Assembly (NCBI RefSeq): GCF_004331035.1 | Contig: NZ_SJNT01000005.1 | Coordinates: 62,001 to 126,000, forward strand | Direction of reading: 5' to 3' | DNA length: 64,000 nt | Source of the DNA: Acinetobacter sp. ANC 4910 | Lineage (GTDB): Bacteria > Pseudomonadota > Gammaproteobacteria > Pseudomonadales > Moraxellaceae | Part shown: positions 1 to 10,277 of the stretch, piece by piece | Layout of the letters: every line of letters begins with the position of its first letter | How positions within the stretch are numbered: position 1 is the stretch's first letter | Made by a program: the position numbers and the translations under genes | Notes under the pieces: generated by a model | Databases searched by the model: none | What the model saw: the letters and a program-made list of their open reading frames with translations, nothing else | What the model was told of the DNA's origin: nothing

Positions 1-1962
1 CAACTCAATGCCACCAAGCTTACCATAGCCCACAACGGCAAACGCCATATGGTCAATGGCACAGCGCTGCCCTTCATTATCGAGTGGAAAACCATGTCTT
101 TTCGCAACCATTTGATATGCCATGTTCAAAGTCGCATTCACAGACACTTCAGCAATATCGGTTAAGGCATCAGAGACTTTCATGAGTGGACTTTCAGCTA
201 GAACATCGCTGGCTGCTACCGCCAAAACATTAGATTTTTTAAATAGACGCAACACTCGCATCAGATCTTCGACTTCATCCAGTTCAATACGAAGTAATTG
301 CTGACGTAATGAATCTTGTAAATCCTGACGGCGAGGCAATTCAAAATCCATCGACAAAAATTCATCCAGCAACACGGGATAATGCGTCAATTCTTCACAA
401 ATCCACGGACTAACCGTGGCCATTTTGACTAAACGCTGTAGTGCACCCTTGCTCTCAATCAACATCACCAAATACACAGTACGGCGCATTACCGATTCGA
501 CCAAAGGCATTAAACGCAATAAAGCCGTCTGCGGTTTATCCGACTCTAAAATTGCCTCAATCAAATGCGGCCAGAACATTTTCAAACGTTGTACTGCTTT
601 TGCAGGCAGTTTTTTCAAGGCATTACCATACCAAAACTCATGCACTAAATTTTTGGCATCATCATCCAGTACGGCTTGTAAACGTTGTTCTAACTGACCA
701 AAACTCTCGATTAATGGATCAGGTTCTTTTTCTTTAATCAAATGCTCGAATTGATAAATGACTTTAGCGCGCTTTTGATTAAGCACATCCAAAAATGCTT
801 GCCAGTCGGTATAGCCCAGCGTATCTACCATACGTTGGCGCAGTTCAGGCTCATTTGGTAAAGATTGCGTCTGTTGATCATTTAAGGCCTGAATGGCATG
901 TTCTACTCGACGCAGAAATAAATAGGCATCTTCCAGTTCAATCACCACTTGTGGGTCAAGTAATCCGACTTCACCCAAATGATGCAAACTCACCAAACAT
1001 TGGCGATCTTGCAACTCGAGTTTTGAACCGCCATAAATTAGTTGGAAAACTTGTACGATAAATTCAACTTCGCGAATCCCGCCTGCACCCAGTTTTATAT
1101 CATCTTCAATATTACGACGTGCCACTTCTCTTTCAATCATGGCTTTCATTTCGCGCATGGCTTCAAATGCGGTGTAATCGACGTAACGTCGGAATACAAA
1201 TGGGCGCGTCATGGCGAGCAATTCATCGCCTTCTTTGCCGCCCGTCACAATACGTGCTTTGATCCAAGCATAACGCTCCCATTCACGTCCATGCTGACTC
1301 AAATATTTTTCCAAAGCCACGTGACTGATTGCGAGCGCAGATCCATCTCCCCATGGACGCAGACGCATATCCACACGGAACACAAAACCATCGGCAGTCA
1401 TGTGATCCAGTAAATAAATCAGCTTTTGTCCCCAAAGAATACAAAACTGCTGGACATCAATACATTTGCGCCCATTGGTTTCGCCTTGTTCATCAAAGGC
1501 AAAAATCAGATCAATGTCACTCGATAGGTTTAACTCTTGTGCGCCATGTTTTCCCATAGCAATCACAATCAAATCTTGCACTTTACCGCTATAGCCTATT
1601 GGCTCACCATGCTTAGCAACCAGCGGTTTACGTGCAAAATCTTTCGCCGCGCAAACCATCGCATCCGCAAAATCAGATAACTCTCGCGTTAAGGTCACAA
1701 CATCGGTCAATTGGTTCGCATCTTGCCAAATCCAGCGAAACATAAGGCGTGCCCGCAAAATACGACTTAAACGTAGCCATGTTGTTTCATCATCTACGCT
1801 GTGTAATACCTGTTGAACTTGAGCAAAAATTTGTGGGGTGGTTAATGAAGTCTGAAACTGATCAACGCCATAATCTTGTTCTAATAAGGTTGTATGGATT
1901 GCCAAAACCTGTTCTGCATACTGGCTCGCACACAACGTTTTTTGCAATTGTTCAGCGTTCAT
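1..1962 (-). CDS. glnE: Glutamine synthetase adenylyltransferase/deadenylyltransferase, N-terminal 654 codons
   Basis: Bifunctional enzyme that adds AMP to, and removes it from, glutamine synthetase in response to PII, so it sets ammonia assimilation. The frame is open to the left edge, so the gene is truncated there by the window. About 654 of the roughly 900-950 residues usual for the family are present. The first nucleotidyltransferase domain is readable, with the G-K-H-G-A-x-E-L-N and SDIDL metal-binding motif near residues 150-165, followed by the long helical region and the start of the second catalytic domain (GYGKLGG at the very edge). ATG at 1962 follows an AAGGAG that is rather far away (11 nt). 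The TTG at 1965 would be better spaced and is an alternative start. Family assignment is firm. Confidence 0.95.
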   Translation of the reverse strand, partial: MNAEQLQKTLCASQYAEQVLAIHTTLLEQDYGVDQFQTSLTTPQIFAQVQQVLHSVDDETTWLRLSRILRARLMFRWIWQDANQLTDVVTLTRELSDFADAMVCAAKDFARKPLVAKHGEPIGYSGKVQDLIVIAMGKHGAQELNLSSDIDLIFAFDEQGETNGRKCIDVQQFCILWGQKLIYLLDHMTADGFVFRVDMRLRPWGDGSALAISHVALEKYLSQHGREWERYAWIKARIVTGGKEGDELLAMTRPFVFRRYVDYTAFEAMREMKAMIEREVARRNIEDDIKLGAGGIREVEFIVQVFQLIYGGSKLELQDRQCLVSLHHLGEVGLLDPQVVIELEDAYLFLRRVEHAIQALNDQQTQSLPNEPELRQRMVDTLGYTDWQAFLDVLNQKRAKVIYQFEHLIKEKEPDPLIESFGQLEQRLQAVLDDDAKNLVHEFWYGNALKKLPAKAVQRLKMFWPHLIEAILESDKPQTALLRLMPLVESVMRRTVYLVMLIESKGALQRLVKMATVSPWICEELTHYPVLLDEFLSMDFELPRRQDLQDSLRQQLLRIELDEVEDLMRVLRLFKKSNVLAVAASDVLAESPLMKVSDALTDIAEVSVNATLNMAYQMVAKRHGFPLDNEGQRCAIDHMAFAVVGYGKLGGIEL

Positions 1963-2278
1963 CAAGAGCTACTCTCCTTCTTTGGCACATGCCTGATTCA
2001 ACTTTTTTTAAGCCTTCGAGCCTCATGACATCTTAATTTTAATATCTGGACTCGTCATTGCTGTTTTAATCCTGATTCGACCATCAATGGCTCTTTTAAT
2101 CCGTCAAGTTCTGCTTGAACAGCAAGCATATTTCGAAATAATCTGAGCGGATATTGGGCATAAGTATGACGTCGACTCTAGCTCGAGTGTACTCAATCAG
2201 ATGCGGGGATACTACCGAATGCTTTCGGTTTTGAAGGATTTTTTCGAACAATGTAAATCATCTGGAAAAGGCATGCTG
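1963..2278. other. Intergenic region between glnE and a histidine kinase gene
   Basis: No supported gene in 316 bp. It should hold the glnE promoter, reading left. A hairpin ACCGAA-TGCT-TTCGGT lies at 2214-2229, followed by TTTTG on the plus strand. A hydrophobic plus-strand reading frame runs to a stop at 2146, but it has no convincing start or ribosome site. Confidence 0.5.
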
Positions 2279-3541
2279 TTAAGGCGAAACTTCTTTTTTC
2301 TTTTGGTTTTGACCCAGAGCCAAATAAGATTCTGCTTGCGGTAAAGTCACTTTAAATAAGGTTCCTTCCCCTTCTTTAGATTGCACCTGAATTTTTCCTT
2401 GATTAATTTCTACAAAGCGTTTACACAGTACTAAGCCAAGCCCCATGCCTTTTTCGCCATCCGTACCTTTAAAACTGACGGTTAACCGCGGTTGAAATAA
2501 CTGTTCGATTTGTTGTGCAGTCATACCCAAGCCCGTGTCTTGAATGGCAATTTCGACCCCTTTGCTTGTGACTTCAGCAGAAATTTGAACTACACCAGAA
2601 CCGTCCATATGGGTAAACTTCAACGCATTAGAAACTAAATTCTGAATCACCGAAGTGACCATATTAATATCAGCAAAAACTTTGATCTCTTCGGGTACAG
2701 CATCAATTAATTGGATATTCTTTTTAATGGCTAAGCCATTCAACACATCAAAAACAATTTTTGAAGCCTGTTTCAACTGGAAATTAATCGGATGGAAGAC
2801 AAAACGACCACCTTCTGCCATTGCCCAATTGAGTAAACTTTCCAATAAGCTATATGTCGATTGCGTCGTGTCATGCAAATAGTCTGCAATATTCTGAATA
2901 CTATCTTCATCCAAACTGCCACGCTCTTGAGCTAAAACCTCTGAAAATCCGAGCAAGCCATGAAATGGAGCACGTAAATCATGTGCAATAATTTGGAAGA
3001 ATTTAGTTTTACTAAAATTTAATGCAGACTGCTGCTCATACATTTCTTTCAGTTCTGCATGATCAATTTTAAGTTCAATATACTTCATTAAACTGGCAAA
3101 TAACTCTTGCAGCATTTGAATTTGATCTTGCGTAAATGCTTGTGTTTGATGGTCAAACAAAGCCACGTGACCGACCGAATCACCTTCGCTATTTTGTAAA
3201 TTCAAAACCACTAAACGGGGCTGTGATACCAAGCCTAAAGTCGAAATTGCTGTTAAGAAAATTGAATAATCAGGATGTCGTTCATCGATATACGCTTGTC
3301 TGATCAAACTGGGAAACAATGAGGAACTGGCATAGGCTTTTAAACCCGACTGCATGGACACCCATGCATAGGGCTCATTATAAAATTGTAAAACAGCATA
3401 ATCCACGGCAAGCAGTTGCCGCGCCAATTTGAGAAAACTCGAAATTTGATTCTGTGATGACGTAATCCCTAACAGCAATGAAAGTCTACAAGCGCTTAAC
3501 TGCTCGGTTTCTGAGCCAATCTCTAAGAGTTGTATGTTCAT
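2279..3541 (-). CDS. Soluble sensor histidine kinase with GAF-like input domain
   Basis: Orphan sensor kinase of about 420 residues. The N-terminal 160 residues look like a GAF-type sensor (a loose fold match, ending in the helix that usually links GAF to the kinase). Then come the dimerisation/phosphoacceptor helix with HDLRAP (H-box), and an ATPase domain with N-box NLVSNALKF, G1 DTGLGM and G2 GMGLGLVLCKRF. No membrane segment is visible, so it should act in the cytoplasm. A start at 3562 is possible, but ATG at 3541 has a GAGG at good distance and is preferred. No response regulator gene lies next to it. The next gene upstream, read divergently, is a diguanylate cyclase, which hints at a shared signalling theme but proves nothing. 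Confidence 0.85.
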   Translation of the reverse strand: MNIQLLEIGSETEQLSACRLSLLLGITSSQNQISSFLKLARQLLAVDYAVLQFYNEPYAWVSMQSGLKAYASSSLFPSLIRQAYIDERHPDYSIFLTAISTLGLVSQPRLVVLNLQNSEGDSVGHVALFDHQTQAFTQDQIQMLQELFASLMKYIELKIDHAELKEMYEQQSALNFSKTKFFQIIAHDLRAPFHGLLGFSEVLAQERGSLDEDSIQNIADYLHDTTQSTYSLLESLLNWAMAEGGRFVFHPINFQLKQASKIVFDVLNGLAIKKNIQLIDAVPEEIKVFADINMVTSVIQNLVSNALKFTHMDGSGVVQISAEVTSKGVEIAIQDTGLGMTAQQIEQLFQPRLTVSFKGTDGEKGMGLGLVLCKRFVEINQGKIQVQSKEGEGTLFKVTLPQAESYLALGQNQKKKEVSP

Positions 3542-3864
3542 AATTGCCTCGGGGAAAATCAAACATTGCGACAGTAGATTGTGCAGATTCAGTTAAATCT
3601 TTAATTAAGAATAGATTTTGGAATTATGATACAAAAAATTAAAATATATTTACAAAAACAATATAATACTTAATCTCTGAGTTGACCAGTCATGCATGTG
3701 TTAAACACCTAGATAAATTTCATCAAAACTAGATTTTTATCCCATTTCTCTATACATTGTCCAATGTAAAACAAGTTTCATTCAGACTGACTTTCAATCC
3801 AATATCGTCACTCGACAGCACTTAGCATACACGACATTTTCAACAGCACCCGACCCATATTGTG
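3542..3864. other. Divergent intergenic region, histidine kinase / diguanylate cyclase
   Basis: About 320 bp of AT-rich sequence between divergent starts. It must carry promoters for both genes. No open frame with a credible start, no tRNA and no strong hairpin was seen. Confidence 0.5.
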
Positions 3865-5439
3865 ATGACCATTCTGCAAAGGCTACTTTCAAAACTCAAT
3901 CTAGATTTGAGAAAGTTAATTCTTTTTCTTGCGATGTTTAGTGTGTTTAGCCTATTTGTGATTTCACTGGCCGTCAGCTATTACATTCAGCGCCAACAAC
4001 TGATTGAAAATTCATTGTCTGTCAATTTTGATTATGCTTCAAAAATTGCCCAAGGAACGGACTTACAATTTAAAAGTTTAGTCAAGCAACTGGCATATAG
4101 TGCAGATATTCTGGGACATTCTTTTGATGATGCCGACACACTGCAAAATGAAGTAAATCGCTTACGTTATCAATCCAATTTTTTTGACAGTGTCGTCATC
4201 ATCAATAAACATGGACGCTTTGTTAGTTATGCACCAGAACATTTGGCATTTGATAAAAAATTAGTCAATAAAACCTATGGCATTCAACTGTCATTAGAAA
4301 AAAAAGCCCCTATTATTACACCGCCTTACTATTCAGTCCGACATAATTTAATTGTCTTTATCTCACAACCCATTTTTGACCAAAACCACCAATATCTCGG
4401 TTTTATTGGCGGAGCATTGTATTTAAAGAAGAATAATCTAATCCGCGAATTGCTCAGTATCAAATATAATTATCAAAATAGTTATATGTATGTGCTTGAT
4501 CAATATAATCGTATTATTTTTCACCCCGATCCTAAACGAATTGGTGAAACGGTAACGCACAACTCGGGGCTTGCCCACATTCAAGCCACCAAGTATGGAA
4601 AAATGGAATTGGTGAACAGCCAAGGGCATGAAAATCTCGCTGGTTTTGCCTATGTGCCGTCAACCAAATGGATCATCGTTTCCCAACAACCCACTGCGGT
4701 ACTATTAGAACAAGCCACCAATATTGTTTATAAAATTTTGTTCGGTATGTCGATCTTTTATTTAGTTATTTTCTTTATCGTGTGGCGTATTGCCTATCTC
4801 ATTTCCAATCCACTGGAACAGCTTGCAAAAATGGCCAGTGTATTGAATACCCCAGATATCGATCAAAAAATTAAAAGCATTGAACCTTGGTATTTTGAAG
4901 TTTTAAAATTCCGCCTCTCTTTGCTGCTGAGTGCTCAAAACTTTAAAAAGCGGATCAATGAGCTAAATTACCATGTCAATACCGACCCACTGACAGGCTT
5001 TTATAACCGTCGTGGTATGGATGTATTTACTCAAGAATTGATCAATGCCAAAACCCAATTTTGTGTGATCGCCATTGATATTGATCACTTTAAACAAGTC
5101 AACGATACTTATGGACATGACAAAGGCGATTTGGTTTTACAAAAAATAGCTGAATTGATTCAGGCCAACTTCCGCGATAATGATGTGTGCTGCCGTTTCG
5201 GTGGTGAAGAATTTATTGTTTTAACACCAAGTACCGATTTGAATATTGGTTATAAACTCGCAGAACGCCTAAGACTAAAATTAGAATCGACTTTAATTGC
5301 AGGGATTGGACCAATCACCATTTCCATTGGTCTTGCACATTGGCCAAATGCTTCAATTCATATTAAAGCCGTCATGAAACTGGCTGATGAAAACCTATAT
5401 CAAGCCAAAGCAAATGGACGCAATCGCATCTGTATGTAA
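3865..5439 (+). CDS. Membrane-bound diguanylate cyclase (Cache-HAMP-GGDEF)
   Basis: Makes cyclic di-GMP from two GTP. Of 524 residues, a first membrane helix spans about 16-40, followed by a periplasmic Cache-like sensor region to about 285. A second helix lies at about 288-312, then a short HAMP-like linker and a C-terminal GGDEF domain. The active-site motif is GGEEF at 446-450. An RDND inhibitory site (RxxD) stands five residues upstream, so product feedback inhibition is likely intact. DPLTGFYNRRG and DIDHFKQVNDTYGHDKGD are typical GTP and metal contacts. GTG at 3862 precedes ATG at 3865. I chose the ATG; neither has a clear ribosome site. The ligand of the sensor domain is unknown. Confidence 0.93.
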   Translation: MTILQRLLSKLNLDLRKLILFLAMFSVFSLFVISLAVSYYIQRQQLIENSLSVNFDYASKIAQGTDLQFKSLVKQLAYSADILGHSFDDADTLQNEVNRLRYQSNFFDSVVIINKHGRFVSYAPEHLAFDKKLVNKTYGIQLSLEKKAPIITPPYYSVRHNLIVFISQPIFDQNHQYLGFIGGALYLKKNNLIRELLSIKYNYQNSYMYVLDQYNRIIFHPDPKRIGETVTHNSGLAHIQATKYGKMELVNSQGHENLAGFAYVPSTKWIIVSQQPTAVLLEQATNIVYKILFGMSIFYLVIFFIVWRIAYLISNPLEQLAKMASVLNTPDIDQKIKSIEPWYFEVLKFRLSLLLSAQNFKKRINELNYHVNTDPLTGFYNRRGMDVFTQELINAKTQFCVIAIDIDHFKQVNDTYGHDKGDLVLQKIAELIQANFRDNDVCCRFGGEEFIVLTPSTDLNIGYKLAERLRLKLESTLIAGIGPITISIGLAHWPNASIHIKAVMKLADENLYQAKANGRNRICM

Positions 5440-5538
5440 CCTAAATTGGTGCTTGAGAATTTAAGCGCGGGCAATCAACCTCATCTTGAGCACTCAAAAT
5501 CAAATTGCCCCATCAACCCACGTTTCACCATTTGATGG

Positions 5539-7587
5539 TTAAAAACGTTCGAGTTTCTCGACTTCCATGGGCATAGCGAGTAAATAGCCTTGTAATTGTT
5601 GACAGCCTAAACGCGATAAAATTTCTGCTTGTGAGGCACATTCCACCCCTTCAGCTGTCACCACCAAACCGAGTTTAATCGCCAGTTGAATAATACTTTC
5701 TAGGATCATTTCTTCTTTAGAATCAACTTCTAAATCATAAATAAACTCACGATCTATTTTCAGCTCATCCACTGGAAGATTTTTTAAATACAGAAAGCTC
5801 GAATGTCCTGTACCAAAATCATCAATTGCCAACTTGATGCCCATTTGACGCAAACGCTCAAAACTCAAAATACTGGATTCAATATGATGCATCGCAGTCG
5901 TTTCTGTAATTTCAATCATCAAATGACTTGGATCAATTTGATATTTTTCAAATAACTGTTCTAGGTTGGTGAATAAATGCTTGTGTTCAAATTGCACAGC
6001 AGAAAGGTTTACAGCAACAGGGAAAAACGGTGCGTTATTTTTTTCCCAAATTTGAATCTGGCGGCACGCTTGTTCCAGTACCCAATAGCCCAATTCAATA
6101 ATGAGTCCGGTCTTTTCAGCACCCCGAATAAACATATTGGGGGTTAATAGCCCCAAAGTTGGATGCTGCCAACGAATTAATGCTTCCACACCACAAATTT
6201 GATGATCGCGAGTAGTAAATTTAGGTTGGTAAAACAAGATAAATTGCTGCTCTTCTACAGCTTTATATAAATCATTGATTAATTTGGTTAAACTTTTAGT
6301 TTCCTGCTGATCTACCGTATAGTTAAACACCGAATAGGTATTACGACCCTGATATTTCGAGGAAAGCATTGCCGCGTCTGCATTGATTAATAAATCTTGC
6401 AAATTATTGCCATGTTCAGGAAACATCGCGATGCCAACGCTTGCCGAGATATTAATTTCCTTCCCTGCAATCAAAAAGCTATTTTGAATTTGTTCAAGTG
6501 CAACATTTGCCATATGCTCGGCTTGTTCTAAGCTTGCATCTTCAATCACCATCAAGAATTCATCACCACCAATACGGAGCAATTTTTGATGCTCATTCAA
6601 TTGGGCATGAATACGGCTTGAGAGCTGAACCAACAATTGGTCGCCAACATGATGACCAAAGACATCGTTCACCCCCTTAAAACGATCTAAATCAATAAAA
6701 AGAAAAGCAATTTTTTGATCATTGTACCGGTGATTGGTAAATAGAAAGTGGGCATATTCAGCTAAATACAACCGGTTAGGTAATTTGGTCAGATTATCCC
6801 TAACCGCTTGTTTCGCCAACTCTTGGTTTGCCGTATATAATTGTAAGTTGCGCTCTTCTAAACGTTGCTCTAACACCGCAACAAAAAAAGCGGCAATAAA
6901 AATCAGAGAAGTCACCAATAATACGGTGAATAAAATTAAGCTATAACCCGATTGGTTTAAGATAATCAAATCGGTGGCATATTTCACAAATTTGGTAGCA
7001 GCCATACCACTAAAATGCATACCAACAATGGTGATCGACATCATTAACGCAATAGCCAGTTTCAACCAGAGTTTATATTTGATTGCCGCTTTATATTTGA
7101 ATGTTAACCAGAAGGTTAAGCCTGAACCACAGATTGCAAAAATAATCGAGAACACCACTAACATGGCATCGTATTGAATATGATAAGACGGTAATTCTAA
7201 TGCAAGCATTCCTGTATAGTGCATGCCAGAGATACCCAATCCCATTAATACCGCCCCCATAATGAGACGTGCAAATGATAAAGTTGGACGGGTAATCAAC
7301 CATATGGCAAACGTCGAAGCAATAAATGCAATTAAATAAGAGGTTAAAGTCAGCCCAAAATCTACCGTAAATGATTCTGGAAAATGGCCGGCGAAAATAG
7401 CAATAAAATGCATACACCAAATGGCAACCCCAAGCACCAATCCACTGGTCACCAAAATTACGTTGTGAAGCTTCTGCTGTGGCCCACGAAATAATAATTG
7501 TTCGAGTGACACGACCATTAAACATGCCAACAAAGCAAATAAAATAGAACCTATAACTAGGCTTAAATCATAATGTATATGAACCAT
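5539..7587 (-). CDS. MHYT-GGDEF-EAL cyclic di-GMP signalling protein
   Basis: Dual-domain cyclic di-GMP enzyme of 682 residues. The N-terminal 250 residues form a seven-helix MHYT sensor with MHFIAIF, MHYTGML and MHFSGMA repeats, a fold proposed to bind metal and sense a gas. The GGDEF domain has an intact GGDEF at 340-344 but no RxxD inhibitory site. The EAL domain (EAL at 468-470) keeps the recognisable catalytic motifs: N in NLSAVQF, E in IEITETTAM, DDFGTGHSSF, K in LKIDREF, E in TAEGVE and QGY. It may therefore degrade cyclic di-GMP, make it, or do both. It faces the diguanylate cyclase gene convergently with a 100 bp gap. Confidence 0.93.
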   Translation of the reverse strand: MVHIHYDLSLVIGSILFALLACLMVVSLEQLLFRGPQQKLHNVILVTSGLVLGVAIWCMHFIAIFAGHFPESFTVDFGLTLTSYLIAFIASTFAIWLITRPTLSFARLIMGAVLMGLGISGMHYTGMLALELPSYHIQYDAMLVVFSIIFAICGSGLTFWLTFKYKAAIKYKLWLKLAIALMMSITIVGMHFSGMAATKFVKYATDLIILNQSGYSLILFTVLLVTSLIFIAAFFVAVLEQRLEERNLQLYTANQELAKQAVRDNLTKLPNRLYLAEYAHFLFTNHRYNDQKIAFLFIDLDRFKGVNDVFGHHVGDQLLVQLSSRIHAQLNEHQKLLRIGGDEFLMVIEDASLEQAEHMANVALEQIQNSFLIAGKEINISASVGIAMFPEHGNNLQDLLINADAAMLSSKYQGRNTYSVFNYTVDQQETKSLTKLINDLYKAVEEQQFILFYQPKFTTRDHQICGVEALIRWQHPTLGLLTPNMFIRGAEKTGLIIELGYWVLEQACRQIQIWEKNNAPFFPVAVNLSAVQFEHKHLFTNLEQLFEKYQIDPSHLMIEITETTAMHHIESSILSFERLRQMGIKLAIDDFGTGHSSFLYLKNLPVDELKIDREFIYDLEVDSKEEMILESIIQLAIKLGLVVTAEGVECASQAEILSRLGCQQLQGYLLAMPMEVEKLERF

Positions 7588-7810
7588 ATAAAGCTTCCGT
7601 TTAGGTCATCTTTTTTTTATCAATACATTCAAAGTCGAGCTCTCAAGCGATAAAAAACGTTAAGTTTTTTTCAAATTTTATAATCTTGTTTAGAATCTAA
7701 TACTCTATCGTTTTGGTCAAGTGTTTATTCTTGATTATTTTGAAAAAAATGATGCCATAACTGTCTGTTATCCATTTATTTTTTATGCCTTTTTCATACT
7801 CAAAATACAG

Positions 7811-7838
7811 TAAAGCCAGTCCGATGGGACTGGCTTTA
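7811..7838 (-). terminator. Hairpin after prc
   Basis: Perfect stem TAAAGCCAGTCC / GGACTGGCTTTA a few bases beyond the prc stop. It has no long U-run in the prc direction, so termination is likely but not certain. Confidence 0.6.
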
Positions 7839-7862
7839 AATCGGGTCTATCCTACTAAAGAA

Positions 7863-10052
7863 TTAGGACTTCACTTTCTGTATTTTCGCATAATCCAGCA
7901 ATACATTCGCCGCTTCAGTCACAAACGCTTCTTCTTCAGGTAATGCAGGTCGTTGCGTTGCTTTCATTTTAGCACGAGACTCCGCCAATGCATCTAGAGA
8001 TGCTTGGTAGCTTTCCCAATTTGCATATGGCTTTTGTCCTGTCGCCTGACGACGTTGGTTTTCTGCCTGTAAAGTTTCTTGCTCCAGTGCTGTCAACTCC
8101 GCTTTACGTTGATTCATATCGAGAACTATTCGTTTTTGTTCATCCGATTTTTTGGCAATTGCTTTACGCTGTTCCAAATATTTGAACTGTGGCTCAACAC
8201 CTACACGCTGTTCAGAAGCTTGATCCAGTTGCTGTACATAAGGCTTCACTGAGCCTTCTCGCTTAAATGGTGCTGTCGGGATGGTATCCCATTTTAAAGC
8301 ATTCTTCGCTTTACGCTCACCGAACTCTTCGTTGTAAATATCCACCAAAGTAACATCTGGAATGACCCCTTTATTTTGCGTACTTCCTCCTGTTACTCGA
8401 TAGAACTTACGCTGAGTTAAGGTCGCCTGTCCGTAAGCTAAACTGTCCAGTTGAACTTGTGCAGTCCCCTTACCTGTAGTAGTGCTCCCAATGACAATGC
8501 CACGCTCATAATCTTGAATGGCAGCAGAATAAATTTCGCTGGCCGAAGCTGAAGCCAAATTAATTAAAATTGCCAATGGACCCGCATAGGTCTGCGCGCC
8601 ACCGTCATCATCTTCAAACACGCTGACATTGCCATTGCCATCTCGAATTTGTACCACTGGACCAGACTTAATCACCTGCCCCAACATACGCGCCACTTCT
8701 TCTAAAGAACCACCAGGGTTATTCCGTAAATCAATAATGATGCCTTCTACATTTTTCGTTTGCAGATCTTTCAAGGCATTGTTGGTATCTTCTGACACCG
8801 AACGATATTCATTGCCCGCACGTCGAGCACGATAGTTCAAGTAAAAAGACGGAATTTCAATGACACCCATCCGATGCACTTTGCCATCGCGTTTCACTTC
8901 AACCACACGTGAACGTACGCCTGCATCTTCTTCCTGAATCACATCACGTACGATAATGACATTTCGTGCTTGGCTCATTGAAGCACCCGCAGCCAATAGC
9001 CGTACCGTCACTTTGGTGCCACGTTTACCACGAATCAACCCAACAATTTCATTGCTTGGCCAACCCACCACATCAATCATTTTCTCGCCGTCTTGTGCCA
9101 CACCAATAATGCGGTCACCTGACTTCACTTGTCCTGTTTTGCTTGCAGGCCCACCATCTACAATGGTTTCAATCTTGGTGTAGTCTTCATTGCCACGTTC
9201 TGGACGAATGGATACCCCTATTCCTTCTAACTGTAAAGTCGTTTGACGGTTCAATTCCATCGCATCAACAGGTGGGAAATAGTTACTGTGCGGATCATAG
9301 GTCAGCATCATCGCATTTAAGGTTTTATCTAGAACATCATCACTTTTGGTACGGCTAATACGTTCTAATTGACGCGTGTAACGTTTAGTCAAGGTTTGTA
9401 CTGGGGTGAGGTCTTCTGGACTGGTTAGATCCTGCCCATTGGCGAGTTCGGGGTTATCTTTCAGAACTTTTTGCTTGGCTTGCTCTTCTTGTTTGCTAAT
9501 GTTCAAATTGATGAGTTGTGACACCAGCATCTTTTGCCAATAGGCACGCTGCTCTTGAGTATTTTTAAAATAAGCTGCTTTTTCACGATCAACATCAATA
9601 TAAACATTTGACTGATTCAAGTTTTGCGGTTTTTTCAGCTCTGCCAACATAAACTCATAAAACTGTGACAAACGCTCACGATATTGGGCATGAATGGCAT
9701 AAGGACCGGTTAAATCCCCTGCTTTTAATGCTGCGCCAAAAGTTGAGCCATATTGTTTTTTGTATTGCTCAACTTCTGAGTTCAGAAAAATTGTATGGTC
9801 TGGATCTAAACTGTCCAGATAAAAATCAAGAATGCGGTTCGAGGTGTCTGCATCCAAACGCATGTTTAAATAATGTTGGCGGTCAACTAAAGTGGCCAAT
9901 TGTCGTGAAACCAGTGCTTGTTCTTTTGTTGGCACGACAGATTGAGAGACTACAGCGGTTTCATTGGCTGCAATTGCTTGATTGATTGCGTGTGTGAAAA
10001 ACAAACCACCAGTCGCAATGGCAACTGCACAAGCTATTGTTTGAAGTTTCAT
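7863..10052 (-). CDS. prc: Tail-specific periplasmic protease (S41)
   Basis: Carboxy-terminal processing protease that degrades or trims periplasmic and cell-wall-related proteins. The protein has 729 residues: a Sec signal peptide (about 1-28, ending near AIA), the long N-terminal tail-specific protease region, a PDZ domain around 240-330, and the S41 catalytic core. The serine in SASASEIYSAA (about residue 503) and the lysine in TTTGKGTAQ (about 527) make the Ser-Lys dyad known from Escherichia coli Prc. The C-terminal 150 residues are charged and helical, as usual. Length matches the family. It is transcribed alone and divergently from nagZ. Confidence 0.95.
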   Translation of the reverse strand: MKLQTIACAVAIATGGLFFTHAINQAIAANETAVVSQSVVPTKEQALVSRQLATLVDRQHYLNMRLDADTSNRILDFYLDSLDPDHTIFLNSEVEQYKKQYGSTFGAALKAGDLTGPYAIHAQYRERLSQFYEFMLAELKKPQNLNQSNVYIDVDREKAAYFKNTQEQRAYWQKMLVSQLINLNISKQEEQAKQKVLKDNPELANGQDLTSPEDLTPVQTLTKRYTRQLERISRTKSDDVLDKTLNAMMLTYDPHSNYFPPVDAMELNRQTTLQLEGIGVSIRPERGNEDYTKIETIVDGGPASKTGQVKSGDRIIGVAQDGEKMIDVVGWPSNEIVGLIRGKRGTKVTVRLLAAGASMSQARNVIIVRDVIQEEDAGVRSRVVEVKRDGKVHRMGVIEIPSFYLNYRARRAGNEYRSVSEDTNNALKDLQTKNVEGIIIDLRNNPGGSLEEVARMLGQVIKSGPVVQIRDGNGNVSVFEDDDGGAQTYAGPLAILINLASASASEIYSAAIQDYERGIVIGSTTTGKGTAQVQLDSLAYGQATLTQRKFYRVTGGSTQNKGVIPDVTLVDIYNEEFGERKAKNALKWDTIPTAPFKREGSVKPYVQQLDQASEQRVGVEPQFKYLEQRKAIAKKSDEQKRIVLDMNQRKAELTALEQETLQAENQRRQATGQKPYANWESYQASLDALAESRAKMKATQRPALPEEEAFVTEAANVLLDYAKIQKVKS

Positions 10053-10277
10053 AAATAATTTGTACTTCCTTGGTTTTTGACCAAAATTACTGCGTCGTTA
10101 TTCAAAATGAATGGTGCAGATTCAACATCTTAAACAACTAAATATGTTTATGTCGTGTAGTTTTATCATAATCTGTGCTGACAAAATGTAGCAAATCATT
10201 GCAGAATTCGGGTATTGTTTCGCGGAAGCTGATCCCTTCAGCCTCTTTATTTAAATCATTCAAACACGGACACCGAT

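Noticed and set aside
122..2036. Several plus-strand frames over glnE
   Set aside because: All are antisense to a clear glnE coding frame and show biased, non-protein-like composition.
2000..2146. Hydrophobic plus-strand frame ending at 2146 between glnE and the kinase
   Set aside because: It reads like a membrane helix, but there is no start codon with a ribosome site before it except an internal ATG at 2087 that would leave 19 residues. Not enough to call a gene.
2165..2185. Cluster of restriction-site-like hexamers (GTCGAC, CTCGAG) resembling a cloning linker
   Set aside because: Only two sites in natural-looking sequence with no vector sequence on either side; chance is sufficient.
7091..7525. 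Long minus-strand frame inside the MHYT domain
   Set aside because: Overlaps the real gene in another frame on the same strand; cysteine- and tryptophan-rich, without family resemblance.
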